Source: Candidatus Poribacteria bacterium
GTDB lineage: Bacteria; Poribacteria; DTPJ01; WJIO01
DNA length: 6,780 nucleotides
Reading direction: 5' to 3'
Assembly (NCBI GenBank): GCA_014730235.1
Contig: WJIO01000057.1
Location: 1 to 6,780 of the forward strand
Shown here: piece by piece, positions 5,794 through 6,780 of the stretch
Numbering within the stretch: position 1 is the stretch's first letter
Layout of the letters: each line of letters starts with the position of its first letter
Position numbers and translations under genes: made by a program
Notes under the pieces: model-generated
Told to the model about the DNA's origin: nothing
Databases searched by the model: none
Seen by the model: the letters and a program-made list of their open reading frames with translations, nothing else

Positions 5794-6459
5794 ATGAAAA
5801 AACTAGCCGGAATACTAGCAGGTACAATGTTAATAGCCATGTTTGTAGGGTTTGTATATACCCAGGAACCCGAAGGGGAAATAATGGAAGAAGAGACCGT
5901 ATTCAGATGCCCGGGAATGGGCATGGGAAGAGGCGCAGGTATGCCCGGTATGATGGGTCGCGGTCGAGGAATGACCAGACATGGTCAGCGTGGTCGAATG
6001 GGCCCAGGTCCTCGACGGGGATTGGCCGGATTTATGATGATGGGACAAATGGGTATAATGGAACATCTTGCTGATGAAATAGACCTGTCAGAAGATCAAA
6101 AAGATGAAATTCATGGGATTATGATTGAACACAGAAAAGAAATGATTCGAAAGAAAGCTGACAGGGAACTGGCGAAAGTGGAACTCCAGGAAATACTCAG
6201 TAAAGATAATCCTGATATGACTTCTATAGAAGATCAAATTCGAGAGCAGGCCATGATCGAAGCTGATATGAAATACTCTCGAATTAAAGTCATGGTTGAT
6301 ATTAAGAACGTATTGTCAGAAGAACAGCACGAAAAGCTCAAAGAGCTTATGAAAAACAGACCAAGAGGCCCACGAGGTAATGATAACCCACCGACAGGTA
6401 GGGGGAGACGTGGTCGCGGTGGTAGATGGGCAAATCCTCCAAAGCCAGATGATAGATAG
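5794..6459 (+). CDS. exported Spy/CpxP-like protein with Met/Gly/Arg-rich N-terminal region
   Basis: This is a 221-residue exported protein. Residues 1 to about 23 are a signal peptide (K2-K3, hydrophobic core 5-21, likely cleavage near T23-Q24). A low-complexity region at 39-90 follows, with many Met, Gly and Arg and a single Cys (C39). The helical core at 90-188 carries two LTxxQ-type motifs, LSEDQ (98-102) and LSEEQ (174-178), the mark of the Spy/CpxP/ZraP/CnrX group of periplasmic chaperones and metal sensors. The C-terminal tail from about 190 is rich in Arg, Gly and Pro. ATG at 5794 is preceded by AAAGGAA (5780-5786); the gap to the RseB-like gene is 31 bp. As last gene of the sigma operon it is likely either the stress effector that protects envelope proteins or the sensor that reports metal or misfolding. 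The Met-rich head could bind copper, but that is a guess. Confidence 0.85.
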   Translation: MKKLAGILAGTMLIAMFVGFVYTQEPEGEIMEEETVFRCPGMGMGRGAGMPGMMGRGRGMTRHGQRGRMGPGPRRGLAGFMMMGQMGIMEHLADEIDLSEDQKDEIHGIMIEHRKEMIRKKADRELAKVELQEILSKDNPDMTSIEDQIREQAMIEADMKYSRIKVMVDIKNVLSEEQHEKLKELMKNRPRGPRGNDNPPTGRGRRGRGGRWANPPKPDDR

Positions 6460-6470
6460 TGCTCATCAAC

Positions 6471-6500
6471 AAAAGGCAGGTTTAATTAAACCTGCCTTTT
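6471..6500. terminator. bidirectional rho-independent terminator between convergent genes
   Basis: The segment is a perfect palindrome of 15 + 15 bases, reading AAAAGGCAGGTTTAA and then its reverse complement. The RNA would fold into a stem with GGCAGG/CCTGCC as its strong part, with A-runs and U-runs flanking it on both strands. It lies 11 bp after the stop of the Spy-like gene and 7 bp beyond the stop of the opposing aldolase gene, so it can serve both transcripts. Confidence 0.9.
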
Positions 6501-6507
6501 GGTTAAT

Positions 6508-6780
6508 TTATTCCATAACAAAAGGTTCTGCCATTTTAGTTCCTGTAATACCTTTTTCATTTAGTTTTGATTTGATACCACTTACATATGAAAACCAGGA
6601 TTTACCGCTTGTATAAACCCTTTTTCTTGCATCAAGCATCTGTTTTTTCAAGATTTCAATTTTTTCATCATTACCATCAATTATCGCATCATAAAGCTTT
6701 GCACAGATTTCAGGTACAACATTTCCTATAGATGGAACACAGCCATGAGCACCGGCTTGAATACATTCAACCATATAAAC
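6508..6780 (-). CDS. dihydrodipicolinate synthase/N-acetylneuraminate lyase-family aldolase, C-terminal part
   Basis: Only the last 90 residues are in the window; the frame is open to the right edge. The segment AGAHGCVPSIGNVVPEICAKLYDAIIDGN matches the C-terminal part of the barrel and following helices in DapA/NanA/KdgA-type class I aldolases (typical pattern AGA-x-G-x-I/V-S-x2-x-NV-x-PE). The ending with helix EKIEILKKQMLDARKR and then KGITGTKMAEPF also fits. The Schiff-base Lys and the Y/T catalytic residues lie outside the window, so activity cannot be judged. It could be 4-hydroxy-tetrahydrodipicolinate synthase, N-acetylneuraminate lyase or a 2-keto-3-deoxy-sugar-acid aldolase; the last would fit with the dehydratase at 2171-3304. 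The stop lies 7 bp from the shared terminator. Confidence 0.82.
   Translation of the reverse strand, partial: VYMVECIQAGAHGCVPSIGNVVPEICAKLYDAIIDGNDEKIEILKKQMLDARKRVYTSGKSWFSYVSGIKSKLNEKGITGTKMAEPFVME

Noticed and set aside
5908-6063. Tandem DNA repeat in the Met/Gly/Arg-rich coding region
   Set aside because: The protein is low in complexity, but codons vary and no fixed DNA period is visible.
5706-6066. Minus-strand open frames opposite the Spy-like gene
   Set aside because: They are antisense shadows, rich in His/Ser/Thr as expected from the reverse of Met/Gly/Arg codons, with no ribosome sites.
6380-6616. Plus-strand open frame running through the terminator
   Set aside because: It overlaps the end of the Spy-like gene, crosses the palindrome and runs antisense to the aldolase, whose family match is clear.

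Overview
The window reads as a chromosomal segment of a double-membraned (Gram-negative type) bacterium with an AT-rich genome. The evidence is an ECF sigma factor / zinc-finger anti-sigma / RseB-like / Spy-like gene set, whose last two products carry export signals and belong to periplasmic families. The sugar-acid catabolic enzymes, the Uma2-family gene and an uncharacterised protein of a type I associate with environmental phyla hint at an uncultured lineage (Planctomycetes/PVC, Poribacteria or similar). I cannot fix the taxon from the sequence alone.

Layout. Positions 1-3304 are on the minus strand. Read in the direction of transcription they are an enolase-superfamily sugar-acid dehydratase (3304 to 2171), a Uma2-family PD-(D/E)XK nuclease-like protein with a GTG start (2081 to 1476), a conserved uncharacterised protein (1461 to 538) and the N-terminal 170 residues of a PurF-like protein (511 to the left edge). 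The last three are closely packed and probably form one operon, with a consensus extended -10 promoter in front of the Uma2 gene. The PurF-like protein is the oddest gene: its fold signature is clear, but the nucleophilic Cys is Ser and the other glutaminase motifs are gone.

A 208-bp divergent intergenic region (3305-3512) holds a sigma70-type promoter for the dehydratase and, facing the other way, a promoter that closely resembles sigmaE/ECF promoters (GAAC...15 bp...GTCTAA).

Positions 3513-6459 are one plus-strand operon: ECF sigma factor, membrane anti-sigma factor with a C-x25-H-x3-C-x2-C zinc finger, exported RseB/LolA-like protein, and exported Spy/CpxP-like protein with a Met/Gly/Arg-rich head and an RG-rich tail. 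Together they look like a self-regulated envelope-stress or metal-response circuit: the sigma factor would drive its own promoter, the anti-sigma would hold it at the membrane, the RseB-like protein would tune release, and the Spy-like protein would be the effector chaperone or sensor.

The operon ends at a perfect 30-bp palindrome (6471-6500) that probably terminates transcription from both sides. Converging on it from the right is the C-terminal end of a dihydrodipicolinate synthase/N-acetylneuraminate lyase (DapA/NanA)-family aldolase (6508 to the right edge). The dehydratase and this aldolase type could be consecutive steps of hexonate degradation, but they lie in separate units and the link is inference. 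No RNA genes, CRISPR arrays, insertion sequences or origins were seen.
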